Assembly (NCBI GenBank): GCA_012838235.1
Contig: DUPQ01000008.1
Span: 68,523-127,112, forward strand
Direction: 5' to 3'
Source of the DNA: Clostridiaceae bacterium
GTDB taxonomy: Bacteria; Bacillota; Clostridia; DUPQ01
DNA length: 58,590 nt
Shown: positions 25,184-37,200 of the stretch, one piece after another
Position numbering within the stretch: position 1 is the first letter of the stretch
Layout: each line of letters starts with the position of its first letter
The notes under the pieces: model-generated
What the model was told of the DNA's origin: nothing
The model's database searches: none
Seen by the model: the letters and a program-made list of their open reading frames with translations, nothing else
Made by a program: the position numbers and the translations under genes

Positions 25184-26047
25184 ATGAAAAGGAAATTGCT
25201 TTCAGCGGGAATCAGACTGGCGTTAGGGCTTGTAGCCGTGGCCATCGTTTCCTATTGGTGGTTTTCCGATGCATGGTTCGCTCAAAGTGAAAAAGTACAA
25301 GCAAACGGCGTTGAGTTAAGTGCGATGGTGCCTTTGACCGTATACATATCCGGCAGTCAGGATGAAAGACTGTCTCAGCAACTTACTTTCTCCATGGCAA
25401 ACTTTGAGGAATTGGGTTTCTCAAGCTTATATGATTACGGAGTTAATATCGTATTAAGACCTTCTTCCTCTTTCGACGGAAAAAATTTCTGGTTTGCCAG
25501 GAAAGTACAGACCGACGGTTCAGCCATAACTGATCCGGAAACCGGTACAAAATATGCCGCTGTCGGACAGAATGATAAGAAATTTTGCATGGAAAAAACC
25601 GTTTATTTGGTTACTACGACAGAAGCACATAGTGATATAACGGCACTTGACTGTTTTGTAAGCAAAGTTGCAATATCCGGTCTTACCGACAATGAACTTT
25701 ATAAAGCGGCAAGGATATCACTTTCGGTGACGGATGACCTTGGTGTTGAAACAACATATATATACAGATATGCCGCAGACGGTACCGATACCTCCGGTGC
25801 TGCATTGCCGGTAACCGGTATAAATACAATAAGCGGGAGCGATCCGTCAATCGCTATGGGAATATATGAGAGCGGGCAGGCGGGAGCATTGCCGTTTAAA
25901 CTCATATGTGCGAATAGCGGTACAATCAGCGTAAGAGAACTTACTATAAGAATTTGGTTTGAAGGCGAAAATGCTTATGCGGTAAGAGCACATGCGGGAG
26001 GGGGATTTGCATTTGAACTGGAGTTCACACTTGTAGATCCCGCATAA
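25184..26047 (+). CDS. TasA/camelysin-like secreted protein, AWF motif
   Basis: 287 aa. Start ATG behind GGAGGAATA. One N-terminal hydrophobic helix (about 8-27) is followed by SDAWFAQSEKVQANGVEL, the AWF-type junction typical of SipW-processed TasA and camelysin-like proteins. The rest is a beta-rich extracellular domain with Cys near 131, 153 and 243. TasA proteins assemble into biofilm fibres; membership here rests on the junction motif, size and the SipW-like neighbour. First gene of the c-di-GMP riboswitch operon, 12 bp ahead of the SipW-like gene. Confidence 0.65.
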   Translation: MKRKLLSAGIRLALGLVAVAIVSYWWFSDAWFAQSEKVQANGVELSAMVPLTVYISGSQDERLSQQLTFSMANFEELGFSSLYDYGVNIVLRPSSSFDGKNFWFARKVQTDGSAITDPETGTKYAAVGQNDKKFCMEKTVYLVTTTEAHSDITALDCFVSKVAISGLTDNELYKAARISLSVTDDLGVETTYIYRYAADGTDTSGAALPVTGINTISGSDPSIAMGIYESGQAGALPFKLICANSGTISVRELTIRIWFEGENAYAVRAHAGGGFAFELEFTLVDPA

Positions 26048-26059
26048 GGAGATTAATTG

Positions 26060-26635
26060 ATGAAAAAAAAGAAAATTTTCAAAATTTTATACACATTCAT
26101 ATCGGTAATTTTCATTGCTTCCGCAATAATAACTACAATTATGATTTTAAGCTTTGATATGCAATATGCATGTCCCAAATTCGGTAACCATATATTGGTT
26201 AGCGTCAATGATTCTGAGCTTTCCCCTAAGATTCTAAAAGGCAGCGCTTTGTTGTCCGATCTGAAATATGATAAGGTGGAGAAGGGTGATTATGTGATAA
26301 TAACCACCAAGAGCATGGCAGGAATACAATATTCGGTCAGACATCTGGAAAGTGTGGAGGATGAATATTATCTGGTCTCGGGAACCGAAGGCAGAGGTCC
26401 GTTTTATGTTAATAAAAGCAGTGTCATAGCGGTGAGTAAAATGCAGATATACGGTCTCGGAGGATATATAAACATAATGAGGACCCGGACAGGTTTCCTC
26501 CTTTTGGTTATAATTCCGCTGGTCATTGTAATTATTATTCAGGTTATAAGGATGTTATTACTCATACAGGAAAAGAAGTTAAAAGAGCAATATGCCAATA
26601 CAACCGCCGAAACCGTAAAGAAGGAGGATGTGTAA
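26060..26635 (+). CDS. SipW-like (ER-type) signal peptidase, divergent
   Basis: 191 aa from ATG 26060, with GGAG 8 nt upstream (a TTG three bases earlier is less well placed). N-terminal membrane helix at about 10-33, extracytoplasmic catalytic region, and a C-terminal helix at about 148-172, the SipW topology. Catalytic Ser candidate in NDSELSP, corresponding to SGSMEP. The His that replaces Lys in ER-type enzymes is probably in YSVRHLES. The usual TKGD(N) box reads SGTEGR, so the conserved Asp appears changed to Glu. SipW releases TasA-type proteins; here its presumed substrates are the AWF proteins on both sides. Whether the altered motif is active needs testing. Confidence 0.7.
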   Translation: MKKKKIFKILYTFISVIFIASAIITTIMILSFDMQYACPKFGNHILVSVNDSELSPKILKGSALLSDLKYDKVEKGDYVIITTKSMAGIQYSVRHLESVEDEYYLVSGTEGRGPFYVNKSSVIAVSKMQIYGLGGYINIMRTRTGFLLLVIIPLVIVIIIQVIRMLLLIQEKKLKEQYANTTAETVKKEDV

Positions 26636-27385
26636 ATGCCGAAGGATATGATTAAAAAAAGCATAATCGCATTTTCCGCTTTATTGCTACTTATAATTGC
26701 ATGCTTATTCCGGTTCGGCAGTATTTCCACCGCATGGTTCAGAGAAGACAGAAAATCCGGTATGACGGCATCCAATATATATTCAATTACCCAATGTGAG
26801 ACAAGCAGCGTTGCACCTTTCAAGAATAATGAAGTTGCATTTGATGCAAACTGCACTCTGGATGATATTATGGGCAATTACGAAAAAACAATAATTCCCG
26901 GTGATGTACTTTATTATGCATTTCTTATTTTAGATGTCGATATCGTGTCATATCAAACCTTTATGATGGAGTTTGCGGGGCTGTTGGTGTTGGAAGGAGA
27001 AGGAGGTTTCAATGCCGAATCTTTTGCCGGTAATTTGTGTATTGAGGAAAACACCGTTATATTTGCCGTGCTGGAGGGAACACCGGACGGTATGGGAGGG
27101 GAAACTTATGAGTTATACCCGTATGATAACGGAAATGCCTTTTACAGCATAACCAATACCGGTGTTGACCATATTTATACGGAAGAAAACGGTTTGCAGG
27201 CAGACCTTCAGTTTACATTACCTGAAGGGGTGGCATATCCCGCAGGAACTAACGGTAAAGCGGACATATTGGTAATTGTACCGGTCTGGTATATGGATAC
27301 CGGAGCTAATCAGAATATAGAGATGAACTGTTCTTTAACAATAGAAGGATGCGTATTGTATCCGTTTACGGGGGACGGGCAATGA
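26636..27385 (+). CDS. AWF-motif secreted protein, second TasA-like paralogue
   Basis: 249 aa, AAGGAGG 8 nt upstream of ATG 26636, adjoining the SipW-like stop. Hydrophobic helix (about 10-27) then ISTAWFREDRKSGMTASN, the same junction as in the first protein. Beta-rich domain with five Cys (ITQCETS, DANCTLDD, NLCIEEN, MNCSLTIEGC), suggesting disulfides. No enzyme motif. The next gene starts inside its stop codon (ATGA). Probable fibre or matrix subunit, inferred from context. Confidence 0.6.
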   Translation: MPKDMIKKSIIAFSALLLLIIACLFRFGSISTAWFREDRKSGMTASNIYSITQCETSSVAPFKNNEVAFDANCTLDDIMGNYEKTIIPGDVLYYAFLILDVDIVSYQTFMMEFAGLLVLEGEGGFNAESFAGNLCIEENTVIFAVLEGTPDGMGGETYELYPYDNGNAFYSITNTGVDHIYTEENGLQADLQFTLPEGVAYPAGTNGKADILVIVPVWYMDTGANQNIEMNCSLTIEGCVLYPFTGDGQ

Positions 27386-28257
27386 AAGAATTTGTGAAAA
27401 ACAGCAAAGGGATACTGTTAACCGCTTTAAGTATAGTTTTACTTATAGCGATACTTATCACCGCCAGTTTGGCATGGTTCTATTTCCCGACTGCCGAAAG
27501 TGTGACAATTAATTCGGATATTCAACACGAAATAGATGTGGACTTATATCAATACAGCGAAAGTTTAGGTTACTTTGTGCAGGCAGGATTAAACGATGCG
27601 GAAGATACCGTTGTAGCAACCTGCGGAACGGAAGCAACTTTTGTTGAATGGGGCGGAATATTTTATCCCACTAACGACATTACGGACTACTATATGCTTA
27701 TGCTTACATATCCCGACGACGATTTTCTGAACGGAAATCTTGAAGCATATGTAGGCATGATGCTCCAATCGGGCATGAACGGGACTGAGGCCAATTACAA
27801 GATTGTATATACCACTATAGAGTATGCAATATCCGGTGCCGCAGACATTAACCCGGCTTCTACAGATGCTATAACAACGGTACAGGCGGCGGAATATACA
27901 AGAATATTCGAGCCTCCCGTAGAAGCGCCCACGCCTCCGGAAGGTGCTCCTTTAGACTATATTGAACAGGACCATTTAAGTATAACATTGAAGAATTTGA
28001 CGGAAGAGCAATATGTATATACGTATGGCGGGGAATCCAAATGCCGTCTTGTGCTGTTTTTCCGCATAAAAAGCGATGCATCACGTATAAGTCAGACTAT
28101 GACCTGGTATCATGTTCCCTTTTATGTTCTTCAGATTGATACAAAGAATATATATACATTTACCTGTAATTTCAGGAGTATACCGTATAAATCCGCCGAT
28201 GCGGGTTTTGACAGAATATATGTTTTGGCACATGACAGAAAGGAACGACCGTTATGA
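27382..28257 (+). CDS. AWF-motif secreted protein, third TasA-like paralogue
   Basis: 291 aa from ATG 27382, in a 4-bp overlap with the previous stop and behind GGGGGACGGGCA; a longer frame starts 33 bp upstream but has no ribosome site. Membrane helix at about 9-30 followed by ASLAWFYFPTAESVTINSD, again the SipW-type junction. Extracellular part rich in acidic residues and aromatics, with a proline-rich stretch PVEAPTPPEGAP near 190. No recognised enzyme domain. Overlaps the 3124-residue gene by 4 bp, so translation of the two is coupled. Confidence 0.6.
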   Translation: MKEFVKNSKGILLTALSIVLLIAILITASLAWFYFPTAESVTINSDIQHEIDVDLYQYSESLGYFVQAGLNDAEDTVVATCGTEATFVEWGGIFYPTNDITDYYMLMLTYPDDDFLNGNLEAYVGMMLQSGMNGTEANYKIVYTTIEYAISGAADINPASTDAITTVQAAEYTRIFEPPVEAPTPPEGAPLDYIEQDHLSITLKNLTEEQYVYTYGGESKCRLVLFFRIKSDASRISQTMTWYHVPFYVLQIDTKNIYTFTCNFRSIPYKSADAGFDRIYVLAHDRKERPL

Positions 28258-31200
28258 GAAAAAAGCGCATTACAGTAATAATAAGTGTTATACTGGCAGC
28301 TCTGCTTTTGGCGATAGGCGTATATGCTTACTATGAATATTACGGTAAGTACAGTGCTTTAATTCAGGTTAACGGAGTTATTAGGTTGAATGCATTCGCC
28401 GCGCTGGATGAAGAGTACAGAGAACCGCAGTACGGGTACGGAGTTACACCGGAAAATCCGTTCGTAATCGACAACCAGGACAGAATGAACAACCTTATTG
28501 TTCTCAATAACGGCGGAAAGCTTCTCAGTGCAAAAGAGGCATACGGAGCCGATAAGTTCTACTTTGCATTTAATTTTACCGAGCAGCCTACGCCTCAAGT
28601 TTTGAGTCTTTCCGGTATTACGCAGGAACCGGTAGGCAACAATGATTATCCCTTTATAGACAACCTGACGGGGCTTCTTTATGCATATCTGGTAAGTGAT
28701 TCCGAGTATGTATATCTGAGTGCCGGCGGATCGGCGGATGTGGTAGATGAGGGAGGCACCACAACCATTAACGGACAATCGGTTACTATTGTAAGCGGAA
28801 CCGCCACTACTGCGGAATATATAAAAGTACCGGATTTCTATATTACCCTTTATCCGGCTATTGCAGATAATCCTTATTTAATAAGGACATCGGATGATGA
28901 TTACTATTTACCGGTAACTTCATTACTTGCCGCTCCCCAGATAGTATCCGATGTTACGGTTAAGGCACCTGAAGATCAGATAGATGTGGGATTCATCAGT
29001 TGTATAGGAAGAGAATACGAAATGGTGGATGACGGACAAGGCGGCCAGACGGTAAATCTGGAGAGTATAGTAAGCCGATCTTCGGTCAGTGATATCATAC
29101 TTTATAATATAACGATAGATTGCACGGAATCACAACCCAATGCCATAAAAACGGCTTTGGATGCTATATGGGAATCAATACTCAGTGCCGTTCCCGGCCA
29201 TATATTTGCCGATACCGAGGCGCAGACCGATAGAAGGCATATAGGATTGTTTGCAGGCCATATTGACGGTATGGCACACAATATAACGGTAGCAGGTGAG
29301 GGCGTTATAAAAATAGACGGTGCGGATATTAACACCTATTCGCGTTTTACCACCGTAGGCTATATCGATGACAGGGCAATAATAAACAATATACCTTTCT
29401 CCGAACTGACAATAAGCGGTACGGGTGCTGCATTATTGTCACAACCTTTCTTTGCCGACTCGATATATGAACTTGCACAAAAACAACCGAATGTTTATGA
29501 GTATCCTTTGAAAAATATAAACGGACAGTTGGGCATATGGAGCGGTATAACCACTACATCTCAGGGCGGACAGAATATAAATCATTTCTCACAAGGCATA
29601 TTCAAATTCATACTTTCTCATGAGAATGACACTGTACGTGACATATGGCAGGGAAGAGGAAATATAAATCTTCTGAATGCAGAGGGATTTAATGTAACAC
29701 AATCGGTTCTGTATTGTGCAAATGAATACAGATATAGCGAAAGCCAGCAGGGAGGCGGAAGTCTGGTATCTACCGGTGCATCTGCCAACGAGACAAGATA
29801 TGCCGGAGTAAGTACTTTAACGGCATCGGGCAACATACTTGACAGAGGACAATACATTATTGTTGCCAAGATATATGATGAAGCGGTGTCGGATTACAAG
29901 TATTATGCGTTGAAGATTATTGCCGAAATAGGTCAGGACGGAACAATTGTATACAACTTTGACGACTCGGAAAAAGTGGATGTCACCACATATATAAACG
30001 GCGGTGCCGAGGACGGTATTTATTCAAGCTGTATATGGTACAACAATACCGATACGCAGGATCCTACTTTCAATAATACACGTTTCAGATCGCAATACTT
30101 ATCGGTTTCACAGGATGGTTCATCACTGGATTTGACACTTACAAACGATCCGGAAGGTGCCGCAACATTCAGAGCCAGTGTAGCGGACAGTACATTTTCA
30201 TACTCAATAATAGAGGCAGTGGGGAGCGGATATGTTACAACAAGATACTATCTCAACTTCAATACCGATACATCCAGTTTCTATTTTTCCACGGAAAATA
30301 ATACAGTAATAGAAATATACCAGATATCCAACGGTTTCAATCTGGAATTGGTGGATGATATAGCGGATTTAACGCTTAATGATGACTATATAATTACGGC
30401 GCAGTATGGCGGAAATCATTACCTTTTAGGTGTAGGCACATCGGAGGGTGTAGGAGGAGCCCAGGTGGTAGACGGTACTTTCGCCACCGATCTTTCTTTG
30501 CAGCCTATGCCTACCAACTGGAATATAGGTAATTATCATGCTTTGAAAAGGTATGTATGGAATGCATCCTACGCATCATCGGGAGTAGTGGCATTTCATG
30601 AAAAACTGAGTTCCACATACTATTTGGGCTATTCCGGTTCTTCTTTAGCTCTGACGCAACAGCAGATTAATTGGACATATACACAGGGGGCGGCAAATGG
30701 GGGTACGCTCAGGACAGCCGGCAGTTACCTTACATATATCAACGGTATTGGAAATTGCAGCTTCACATTGGGTGTTAATGAATACACTATATATATATAC
30801 AAACTGGTGCCGGACGATAAGGAACCGCTGTATCACACATACAGAGGTGCAAGGCTTCTGTCTGCAGAGAGTTCTGTCGTACAGAAAGGCCAGTATATGA
30901 TTGCAGCCAATACCGGTAGCTCGTATCAGGCTTTGGTAATGACAAATACAAACACATTGGGTGTTGCAGACGTAACAGTTTATGCAAACGGAACAGCTAC
31001 TAAGGCTCAACTTGATCTTCTTTTGGACAACGGGACAAATGAAGGGTACAAATGGGAGGTAGGCACTACATCACCGAAACCTTCATTGCAGAATATTAAA
31101 TATGCCTCAGACGGTTCATATCTGTCCAACTCCGCCAATACACAGCCGGCTTTATCTACAATACCCGTTCAGTGGATGTACGATGCCGTATCGGGTAGGT

Positions 31201-34200
31201 TGTATTACAGGTCTTCGGACACATTATATTATATGGCATATAACAATAGCACAACAACCTTTGTGATTACATCCGATCCCGAAGCAGCGGGACTGATATA
31301 TGAAATAAGGCTTTACAAGGTAATATATGAGTATGAATATGCCGGTGTTGCTCCGGTTCAGGATATGTCATATAACGATGCCACATACTCGTCATATCAC
31401 ACTTCAAATACAGGTCCGGTATATCAGACATATATAGGACCGAATAAGTATTACTTTCTACTTACAGCTCCTTTAACGAGCATGGCTACCAATCCCCCAT
31501 ATGCACTCGGGTCGTACAGTTATGATGATCAGGGTACGGTAGAATCGATAAATATTGCACCCACGTCAACCTATGATGCCGGAAACAGCATATTGACCAC
31601 TACATGCGACCTTTCCTATTACAGATGGGTATTGGATGTGAGAACGACGGGGCAGACCAGTACTACCGTATATGATTGCGGTTATCAATTGGTAAATGAT
31701 GCAACTCATATGTTTTTAGGCGCATCTAATGATCCGAATTCCCGTACATTGGTAGTGCTTGAACAATCTAATATTAATGTAGACAGGATGAGCGGTAATG
31801 CCAATTTTGTTCCTTTTGATGGCGGATCACCCACCGGAATAGGGCTTGGTGCCAGCAGTGTTTCCCTTGATCAAGGTCCTTTCTATCGTACCGACGCAAA
31901 CGGTAACTACATAGGTAACTCCTTCTGCATAATGGGAAGAAGGAGTCCATATGAGTATTATGTTTGGAAAACTCCGTCACCCGGTGTATTTGCTCTCGCT
32001 TTAAACACCAATAATACCAACCCGCGCAGTCCCAAACCGGCTGAATATACATACCCGTATTTATATGAAGCTACAGGTTACGACATTAATGTCCTTATAG
32101 AAGAGGTTAATGAGATTGGCGATAATCTGGACGTGGATATGAACTATATGATTACCGCCAGAGTGGATAATCCCGATTCTCCTACCAGTTTCTATGCCTT
32201 AGGTGAAACTATAGACGAATTGAACAACAAAGTTATATGCGGAACAAACGTAACCTCTCAGGCTGCCGCTATAAATAACAGCAATATCCTGGATGAAAAC
32301 AATAATATTATTGAACAGCACAGTACCGATATGCTCATAATGGTACCTGTGGAAGTGGACTGGCATCAGACAAGCAGTGATAAAGGATTGTATTTCTATC
32401 AGGATTACTACTCCACAAATGTCGTCAGAGACTGGTTAACCGCTTCCGGTTCGGATATAGGTATAACCAGTATAAATGTCAATATCAGCACTCATCCGGA
32501 AACCCAATGGTACTATGACGGTATATCGAAATACATGTTTTATATCAGCGGAGGAATTAAATATTACCTTACTTATGATATTACTACAAATACTTTCTCT
32601 CTTACTACCGACATGTTGGCAGCTACGCATACATACATATACAGGTTTAAGCCAACATATGTAGTAAGCAGGGTAACCGATGCGGCGAATGACAGTTTGA
32701 AGAGTGGAGATTTCATCATTGCAGGCAGGGATGCCGAGGGTTATACCTCTTTGGGTATAGCAGATGACGGATTGAATCTTGAAGCCAGAAATGTTGCCGA
32801 ATATATTAAAGAAACTCTTACTGAGACCGAAAGAAACGAGATATTGAACCATATATGGAAACAACATTATTATGACTTTTACACAGCTACATATGACCCT
32901 GAATCAACCACGCAGTACATGCAGTTGTTCTCGTATATAACGGGGGGAGGATTCACTATTATACATGATACTTCTACCGGAGGTATGGATTTAAGTTCCG
33001 ACCCTATGGTATGGCGGATAACGAATAATAACGGGTTGTGGGATTTTATCAATAACAGGGCAAACGGTACCGTATCTGCCAATACGCGAGCAATCAGATT
33101 TACAGGTGATACATCAAACCTTACAATAAGAGATTCGTATACAGGTCCGGACAGATACATAGCATCGGGAATTTCTTGTTCCTTCGCCGCCACGGGATAT
33201 CCCATTGTATTATGTGATACAAGCGGTAATCCTGTTACTTCACCTGTTAACGGAACATCGTATTTGCTGTTGGCAAGAGATAACGGAGTTAATCTTTCTG
33301 CGGTTAAGAACAGTTCGGGAACCATCAGTCTTGTCAATTATACTTCCGATACGGGTCAGGATGCGGGATGTTTATGGACAGCCACGGAAAATGTCGGCGG
33401 GTGGGTATTGGCAAATGCAGGTCGATATATTTCCGCCAACTCAAGCGGGGTTATTACTTCCGCAACAACTGCAAACGGCACCTGGAGTGTGAGTGCATCC
33501 GGTCAGTTAAGTTATGCAACATACAATTTCCCGTATCGTCAATATACTTCCGGTTGGTTTGGAGGGGAAAGTCTTCGTATGACCACCGATACCGGGTCAT
33601 ATTCGGCAAGACTGTATGATTATAACAGCAGTACCGGTACTCTTACACCTACAACATCTACAGGAAGCAATAAAGTGTTGCTTGTGAAAACGGGAACAAC
33701 ATATTATGCAGTAGGTATGAGTTATTCTAATTGGTGGGGAACTTCGTTTTCATTTACCGAACTTAGTGGCGTATCGGTACAGCCGAACGGAACAATTACT
33801 ACAACTACCGGCTTGTCGAACACCTATACCTTTAGTTCTGCTACATCCGGTTCGGGAATAACATTGAGAAACTCAAGCACCAATAGGTATCTTACTTATA
33901 GCGGCACTTCTTTTGGCAGTAACAGTAGTTCAGGAACTACATTTTATCTGGATTCAAATAAGTACTTCTATTATTCAAAAGGCACCGTTTATACGCCGTA
34001 TGCTACGCAGGTATTTAATACATCTCCATCCGATGGTATCACCGTATATATGTATGAGCATAATTCGGGAGTATATACTCTTGCCGAAAACGGCTTACAG
34101 AACGGGAAAACCTATGTTATGGTTCTTTATGACCAATCTGAATATTATCTGATAGGACACGATTCTTTCATGCTTACCCGTACATCCTTAGGTACCACAT

Positions 34201-37200
34201 TGCCGGTTGATTGGACGAGTAATATAACTTCTTCTGTGCACCATATATTTGCAATAGATGGACCTATCGGCAAATATCTCTATTTCAGCGGAGGCTCCAG
34301 TAATAATTATTTAACTGTCAGCAACAACTACTTTATGTTAACAGGTACTCAGACTACACAATGGGAGTATAACTATAGCGGTATATTGGGTTCCGATTCC
34401 AGGTTGTACAGTATTATCAGCACCAATCTTGCTGCGGCTCATCTCATGGTAGGTGAAACCAATAATATAGAGACAACATCTACTGTTATGCCTGTCACAC
34501 TGTATCAGGCTACCGACAACGGTGACGAAACATACACTTTAACGAGTAAGACTTCGAGCGGTATGCCTGCATCGGGCACATATGTGATAACAATATATCA
34601 GGACGGTATATGTTATGCGGTAAGATATACATCAAACGGAATAATAGGATATAATTTAGGTTCGACAGTACTTGAAGGAAGCGTAATTCCCGATATAGTC
34701 TGGACAGCCGACGGAACGAGTTTTAAAAAGACGGTAGGCAGTCAGACATATTACATAAGAAGGAACCAGCAAGGACTTTATCTGGGTACTTCCCAAGGTG
34801 CAACGTGGACATATACATATAATAATGTTGCCGCATCATTTACCGCAACTGATACTACATCGACACCGTTGTATATATTCCGTGTGGATAAAAGTGCGGA
34901 ACTGGATGATGTTACCGATACAATTTCCATGCTTTCCGGTAAAGCAAAGCTTACACAGTCGGTCAGCCTGTTTGAATCGGGTAATTATATGATAGTTGCC
35001 GAAGTGGACGAGAACGGTGACTCGGTTGTGGACAGATACTATTCTTTATCCATGAATGACATATACAATTCCAGAGCCATCGACGTTACGGCACTTATGA
35101 ATCTGTCTTTAGGTTTCAGCAGCAGTTATGTGACTTTCTTTGATTCCAGCGTATGGATAAATCAGGGAACCGATTTGGAGGTTATACTGAAAAACCGCGG
35201 ATATACCGACACATATTTACTGACAGGAGCACAGGGTAATTTAGAGGACATGACACCGCAGATTGAACTTGTGGACGATCAGTCTTCCGTTGACTTAACG
35301 GAATATAAATGGCGTGTTTACACACATACTTTGGGACTAAACAGTGTATATCTATTGGGATATGTTGACACTTCAACAGGTATAGACACGATATATTATA
35401 TGTACTTTGATTCGGATAATCTTCAGTTTAAGCTTACTACCGATGTTTCAACCGCAGCAAGCATGTCGGGAAGAGTTCAGCTCTATCAGGTAGCCTCCAT
35501 GACACCTGTGCAGCCTGCTTTCCATTCTTATGTTATTGAAGTTGCGGAAGATGGTCAGACAATATTATCGTTCCCTATCAAATTAGTGGAATCGCAGGCC
35601 GATATATATAAGTACACCGAAACGCAATCGGAAGGGCAGACTTTAAGAACAGGGGAATATCTCATAGCCGCTGTTGTGGGACATCAGTACTATACTATGA
35701 CACTTTCCGAATTGCTGAATTTATCATATGTTGACGTCAATCCGTATTTCAGCGGCAATTTCAGTATTGATGTAGACGGTAATTACTGTATATCGGTAAA
35801 CAGTGAGTATATTTGGAAGCAGATATCCGAACCTTCCATAGCGCTTAATTTTGAAAATACCAAATTTGAAGGTTACTACTTATCTTCACAGACTGCCGAC
35901 TTTATATACGACATTGAAAACAGGCAACTCTATAACGGCTCACACTATTTGTCATTTGATCTTAATAACGGTTTTACTCTTTCTTCAACAGCTTCTACCG
36001 TACCTATCAATCTGTATCTATTGGGTCAGGTAGGTGTGGAGGTAGGTCTTCCGGGAGGAGAATTGCAATATAACTATTACACGCAACCTCTTACCACAAT
36101 CGGAGGAGCGGTGGATTTCACCCATTTTGATTTTAAAAAGACCCATATGCCCGATTTGAAGAGATATGGAATAAACTATGACGGCGAAATAGGAAGCGTT
36201 CCCGGCTGGACTTTATATGACGGGGTAGAGATACTTTCCGTTGCCGAAGATTCGGTATTCTTCTGTGATGGAATTGATACCACAACCGATGTGACGGAGA
36301 TGAAAAATGAATTCATCCCGATGACTCATTCTACCGAATATGACGGTAATCCCGTAAGTATTCCGTATTATGCACCTGCAGGTACGGCATCGTTTGTCAT
36401 TGATCAGGCAAGTGAGAGTAATCCGGTCTTTGTGAATGTTATAGCCACTACCGAACTTGATAATATTTTGTGTGATCCCGAATATCTCAGATATCTTTGT
36501 TTGTGGAAAACCGCAAGTATTGACTTAGAGACGCAGCAAGCAACACCGGTTAAAACTTACGGAGACGGTTTGGATGAGGCAAGCAATTATGCGCATACTT
36601 TTATAACCAACAGAAACACACCGTATGCCGCAATTCCTCTTCCGAACATATACGGATCGGAAGCAAGCGGGGCATCGTATGCAAGAGTTGACGAATTTGA
36701 CTACACATTAAGTGATGCCGCATACGGAGAAAACTACTTCATCGCTCATACCTTTGTTATTACCCAACCCGGAGTATATTATTTAGGACCGACATACGGT
36801 TCGGTAGCCTTTACATATCTGGCAGTGGACAACAGAGCGTTAAACGAAGAAGGTGAGACATCCGGTGTGGGATTCAATGACCAGTTTACGATAGATTTCT
36901 GTTACGGTGATATTGAAACTTCGGTAAGCGGATTGGTGCCTAATGAAGCAATAGGAGACCTTGTATATGTAGGACATGATTCATGGTTCCAGAGCAATAT
37001 ACATCCTCAATGGATAAGAGGAACCGCTGACAATCCTACCGATTATCTGTATGTAAATGTAAACCGTACCAAGTCGGATGTTGATGATACTTCCAGTGTA
37101 AACTTCACAGCTTACACGACCGCCCCGATAGCACCCGGTATATTGCATGTAAATAACAACAGTTCGTTGCAAAGACTGACCAGAAAGGCGGATTTCCAAG

